From Flavobacteriales bacterium (GTDB taxonomy: Bacteria; Bacteroidota; Bacteroidia; Flavobacteriales_F; PHOS-HE28): a DNA stretch of 7,768 nucleotides. A model generated the notes under the pieces. The model was not told where the DNA came from, searched no databases, and saw only the letters and a program-made list of their open reading frames with translations. Both the position numbers and the translations under genes were made by a program. Shown here piece by piece: positions 4,696 through 7,768 of the stretch; the stretch's first letter is position 1; every line of letters begins with the position of its first letter. The stretch lies in the NCBI GenBank assembly GCA_020854015.1, contig JADZGG010000410.1:1-7768 (forward strand), read 5' to 3'.

Positions 4696-7131
4696 ATGCT
4701 CACCAACTACCTCCTCATCGCCTGGCGGAACCTGAAGCGCGACAAGCTCTTCGCCGCGCTCAACATCCTGGGGCTTGCGCTCGGCATCGTGGCCTGCATG
4801 CTCATTCACATCTATGTGCAGGATGAGCTCAGCTTCGACGCGCACCACGTCAAGGCGGACCGCATTTTCCGGGTGCAGGGCCATTTCAACTTCGGCGATA
4901 CACAGGATGATTTCGGCATCACACAGTTCCCCATGGTTCCGACCTTGTTGACGGAGTACCCGGAGATCGAGGGGGGCGCCTTGCTGTACATACTGAACCA
5001 ATGTCAGTTCAACTATAAGGGTCAGAGCCACCGTGTTGATGACGGTTACTATGCCGATACCTCCTACTTCAGGATCTTCGACTACAAGTGGATCTCCGGT
5101 GGACCGCATGCCTTGGACGAACCCGATGCATTGGTGGTCTCACAACGTTTCGCCCGCGAGATCTTCGGGAGCGAGGATCCGATGGGCAAGTTGGTGGAGC
5201 GGAACGGTAGGACCCTGAAGGTGGCCGGCGTGATCGACGAGCGCGCCTACAACACGCACATTCCGGTGGGATGCTTTCTAAGCCTGCTCGGCATGCCTCC
5301 AGCAGCGAAGGAGCAGCTGATGACCACCTGGGGCCAGGTGAGCAGTTACAACTATGTGGTGCTGGCCACCGGCGTGGATGAGGTCGCCTTTCAACCGAAG
5401 ATGGACGCGTTCACCAACAAGTTCATCCTACCGTTCTGGAAGCAGATCGGCTTCGAGGGCACCATGCGCTTCAACCTGGAGCCGCTGCGTGAGGTGCATT
5501 TCAACAACGACCTTATCTACGATTCGCCCAAGAAAGGCAACAAGGCTTACGTGACGCTTTTCATCATTGTGGCAGTTCTGATCCTGTCCATCGCCTGCAT
5601 CAACTACATCAACATGAGCACGGCCGACGCCACAAGGCGTGCGAAGGAGGTAGCACTGCGCAAGGTCAGCGGTGCCCAACGCGGACAGCTCGTAGCGCAG
5701 TTCATCGGTGGGAGCTTGATGATCGCGTTCATCGCCATCGCGGTGGCTTTGGTACTGCTGAAGCTGGCATTGCCCGTGTTCAATGAGTTGAGCGGAAAGG
5801 AGATCGGTATGGGCCACGTGCTCAACGGTGGTTTCCTTGCCGTGCTCGCCTTGATCGTGCTGTTGATCGGTGTGTTGGCGGGCAGCTATCCGGCTTTCTT
5901 CCTGTCGCGGTTCTCACCACAGTTGTTGTTGAAGGAGGGCGTGGCCAGCGGTGCCGGTGAACAGCGCGTGAGGAAAGTGCTGATGGGCGCCCAGTTCGGC
6001 ATTGCGCTCTTCATGGTGGTGGGCACGTTGGCAGTGTTCACGCAACTGAGTTGGCTGCGTAACAACGACATGGGGCTGCGCAAGGAGAACGTGCTGGCCA
6101 TTCGAATGCCACAGCCGCACCCGGAGGACACACTGGCCTGGGACGCGATACGTCCCATGAAAGCGGAACTGGCGCGGGAGAGCTTCGTACAGGGTACGGC
6201 GTTCACCGACTTCACACCAGGTGGTGGGACCCAGCGGTGGGTGTTGCGCGCAAGGACGAAGGATGGTGTGGTGGACAAGCCTCTACCTGCCATGAGCTGT
6301 GATGCGGACTATCCAGCGTTGATCGGAATGCAGCTCGCCTCCGGTCGCATGTTCGACGCGAACATCCCTACGGACCGCACCGGTTCACTGATCGTGAATG
6401 AAAGCCTGGTGAGGTCATTCGGGTTCACGGACCCCTTGAGCAGCATGCTGTACGTGCCCGGCGACGCGAACGCCGATCCGCCGCAGCCGGACCAGGAGTT
6501 CCGTATCATCGGCGTGGTCAAGGATTTTCACTACGCGAGCCTGCACACGCCCATTGAACCGCTCGCCATCTTCCTGAGCGATCCGCGCTACGGCGTGAAC
6601 AACCTGATGGTGCGCGTCGCTCCCGGCGATGTGCAAAGCCAGCTCGCCGCGCTGCAAGGCCACTTCAAGCGCCTGCAGCCTGATGCTCAATGGGATGCCA
6701 CCTTCCTCAACGATAGCATCGCGCAGCTCTATCAGTCGGAGGATAAGCTCTTCCGCGTCTTTTCGGCCTTCGCCGTGCTGACCATCGTGCTGACGGTCAT
6801 GGGGCTGTATGGCCTGGCCTACTTCACAGCAAAGCAGCGCACCCGCGAGATCGGCATCCGTCGTGTGATGGGAGCTTCGCTGATCGACATCGTGCGGCGT
6901 ATGAACCGCGAGTTCGTCATCCTGCTCGGCCTTGCGTTGTTGGTGGCTTTCCCGCTCGCGTTCTATGCCATTGGTCGTTGGCTGGAGACCTTCGCTTATC
7001 ATGCGGATGTTCCCCCTCTGCTCTATGTGATCGCCTTGCTCATTACGCTGTTGGTGACGGTGCTTACCGTTAGCGTGCAGGCTTACCGGGTCGCGATCGC
7101 CGATCCCGTCAAAGCGTTGCGGCATGAATGA
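4696..7131 (+). CDS. ABC transporter permease, duplicated MacB_PCD/FtsX architecture (8 TM)
   Basis: This 811-residue inner-membrane protein contains two copies of the MacB-like unit. Half one has TM1 at about 19-41, a large periplasmic domain (about 45-283), then TM2-4 at about 286-308, 338-360 and 380-402. Half two has TM5 at about 428-450, a second periplasmic domain (about 451-688), then TM6-8 at about 689-711, 740-760 and 774-795. Each half carries the cytoplasmic coupling segment that contacts the ATPase: R-A-K-E-V-A-L-R-K-V-S-G-A from 315 and R-T-R-E-I-G-I-R-R-V-M-G-A from 715, spaced by exactly 400 residues. The C-terminus D-P-V-K-A-L-R-H-E is typical for the family. Known MacB works as a dimer of 4-TM subunits, so this chain may correspond to a fused dimer (inference). 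ATG 4696 is chosen because it opens the conserved N-terminal L-x-N-Y-L-L-I-A-W-R-N-L pattern; the frame extends upstream to 4603, but that part overlaps the ATPase gene and looks non-coding. No Shine-Dalgarno is seen. Confidence 0.92.
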   Translation: MLTNYLLIAWRNLKRDKLFAALNILGLALGIVACMLIHIYVQDELSFDAHHVKADRIFRVQGHFNFGDTQDDFGITQFPMVPTLLTEYPEIEGGALLYILNQCQFNYKGQSHRVDDGYYADTSYFRIFDYKWISGGPHALDEPDALVVSQRFAREIFGSEDPMGKLVERNGRTLKVAGVIDERAYNTHIPVGCFLSLLGMPPAAKEQLMTTWGQVSSYNYVVLATGVDEVAFQPKMDAFTNKFILPFWKQIGFEGTMRFNLEPLREVHFNNDLIYDSPKKGNKAYVTLFIIVAVLILSIACINYINMSTADATRRAKEVALRKVSGAQRGQLVAQFIGGSLMIAFIAIAVALVLLKLALPVFNELSGKEIGMGHVLNGGFLAVLALIVLLIGVLAGSYPAFFLSRFSPQLLLKEGVASGAGEQRVRKVLMGAQFGIALFMVVGTLAVFTQLSWLRNNDMGLRKENVLAIRMPQPHPEDTLAWDAIRPMKAELARESFVQGTAFTDFTPGGGTQRWVLRARTKDGVVDKPLPAMSCDADYPALIGMQLASGRMFDANIPTDRTGSLIVNESLVRSFGFTDPLSSMLYVPGDANADPPQPDQEFRIIGVVKDFHYASLHTPIEPLAIFLSDPRYGVNNLMVRVAPGDVQSQLAALQGHFKRLQPDAQWDATFLNDSIAQLYQSEDKLFRVFSAFAVLTIVLTVMGLYGLAYFTAKQRTREIGIRRVMGASLIDIVRRMNREFVILLGLALLVAFPLAFYAIGRWLETFAYHADVPPLLYVIALLITLLVTVLTVSVQAYRVAIADPVKALRHE

Positions 7132-7146
7132 ACATCGCAGACGTTG

Positions 7147-7164
7147 ACAGGCACGGTTGCCTGT
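7147..7164 (+). other. Intercistronic hairpin between the two permease genes
   Basis: A perfect 7-bp stem, ACAGGCA (7147-7153) with TGCCTGT (7158-7164), is closed by a 4-nt CGGT loop in the 56-nt gap between the permease genes. It is followed by GACCTCCC, not a T-run, so full termination is unlikely. A role in partial attenuation or in processing between the cistrons is possible but inferred. Confidence 0.4.
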
Positions 7165-7187
7165 GACCTCCCTTGAACGGCCCTCCA

Positions 7188-7768
7188 ATGCTGAAGAACG
7201 TCCTCCTCACCAGCTTGCGCAACCTGGCGCGCAACAAGCTCTACACGCTGATCAACCTGCTGGGCCTCGCCACCGGACTTGCGTGTTTCGTGCTGATCGG
7301 TCTGTACGTGGATCATGAGCGAAGCTTCGATCGCTTCGTGCCGCGCGCGGAGCGTGTATACCGCGTGGTCGGCGAGATCGAGATGGAAGGGCAGGGGGAG
7401 CACAGCAGCAGCATGGTGTTCGGCCTGGGCCCCGCGTTGTACCACGATCATCCGGAGCTGATCGAACGCTACTGTCGCTGGTTCGACTTCCAGGACCCGC
7501 AGCATTCCTTGAAGGTCGGCGATAGCCTCAGCACGAACAAGCTCTTCACGGAGACAGGGCTCTACCTGGTGGACAGCACGGTGTTCGAGATGTTCGGCTA
7601 TCCGCTGAAGGTGGGTGACCCGAGGACGGCCTTGGCGCGCCCGGGAAGCATCGTGCTGAGCGAAGCGCTTGCGAAGAAGTACTTCGGCGAAGCTGACCCC
7701 ATGGGCCAGATGATGACGTGGGACGGCGCCATGGATGTGCCGGTCACCGGTATCCTGGGCGACATCCC
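7188..7768 (+). CDS. Second ABC transporter permease, MacB_PCD/FtsX family (3' truncated)
   Basis: An uninterrupted frame starts at ATG 7188 and runs off the window after 193 residues. Its N-terminus is clearly homologous to the preceding permease: M-L-x-N-x-L-L, then R-N-L, a basic stretch, N-x-L-G-L-A-x-G, one transmembrane segment at about 19-41, then S-F-D and the A-x-R-x-x-R-V pattern. About half of the first 62 residues are identical by eye. The remainder is the start of the MacB-type periplasmic domain, including a Y-F-G-E-A-D-P-M-G segment that matches I-F-G-S-E-D-P-M-G in the first permease and a V-T-G-I-L segment where the first has V-A-G-V-I. The FtsX coupling regions lie beyond the window. 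It follows the first permease by 56 nt on the same strand, so it is probably cotranscribed and served by the same ATPase. The start is well supported by homology; whether the full gene is intact is unknown. Confidence 0.88.
   Translation, partial: MLKNVLLTSLRNLARNKLYTLINLLGLATGLACFVLIGLYVDHERSFDRFVPRAERVYRVVGEIEMEGQGEHSSSMVFGLGPALYHDHPELIERYCRWFDFQDPQHSLKVGDSLSTNKLFTETGLYLVDSTVFEMFGYPLKVGDPRTALARPGSIVLSEALAKKYFGEADPMGQMMTWDGAMDVPVTGILGDI

Noticed and set aside
2583..4706. Minus-strand reading frame of 707 codons opposite the adaptor and ATPase genes.
   Set aside because: Its translation is His/Val/Asp/Gln-rich with no recognisable domain, and it lies fully opposite two well-supported genes. 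GC-rich codon bias on the plus strand removes stops from the opposite frame.
6415..7505. Two overlapping minus-strand reading frames opposite the permease genes.
   Set aside because: Both are opposite clear FtsX-family coding sequence, show shadow-like composition, and one spans the intergenic gap between the permeases.

Overview
The window looks like chromosomal DNA from a GC-rich member of the Bacteroidota, most likely a Flavobacteriales-type lineage. Four things point there. The TonB-dependent receptor and the lipoprotein are of Bacteroidota type. No start codon has a convincing Shine-Dalgarno sequence. One intergenic region carries a reasonable match to the Bacteroidota promoter consensus (TTTG, about 19 nt, TAnnTTTG). 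The ABC permease is the long, internally duplicated MacB/FtsX form common in that phylum. The lineage is an inference; no rRNA or other marker gene is present. All genes lie on the plus strand.

Left part (1-2576): the C-terminal part of a FecA-like TonB-dependent outer-membrane receptor, cut by the window start. A 66-nt gap with a perfect 8-bp inverted repeat follows, then a secreted lipoprotein of a poorly characterised Bacteroidota family. A strong 13-bp hairpin with a GAAA loop lies just after it and probably ends this transcription unit.

Right part (about 2630-7768): an operon-like run with short gaps of 30, 10 and 56 nt. It encodes an HlyD/MacA-type periplasmic adaptor, a LolD/MacB-type ATPase with every catalytic motif intact, an 811-residue MacB/FtsX permease made of two similar halves, and the start of a second permease that runs off the right edge. 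A candidate promoter precedes the adaptor gene. Together these would form a MacAB-like, type VII ABC system: the ATPase works in the cytoplasm, the permeases are in the inner membrane, and the adaptor spans the periplasm toward an outer-membrane TolC-like channel. That channel is not in the window. The substrate cannot be read from the sequence.

I found no RNA genes, mobile elements, CRISPR arrays or phage features. I see no clearly new system. The points most worth a second look are the duplicated permease architecture with tandem permeases, the EF-hand-like acidic loop in the lipoprotein, and a 10-mer shared at nearly the same distance before two start codons.
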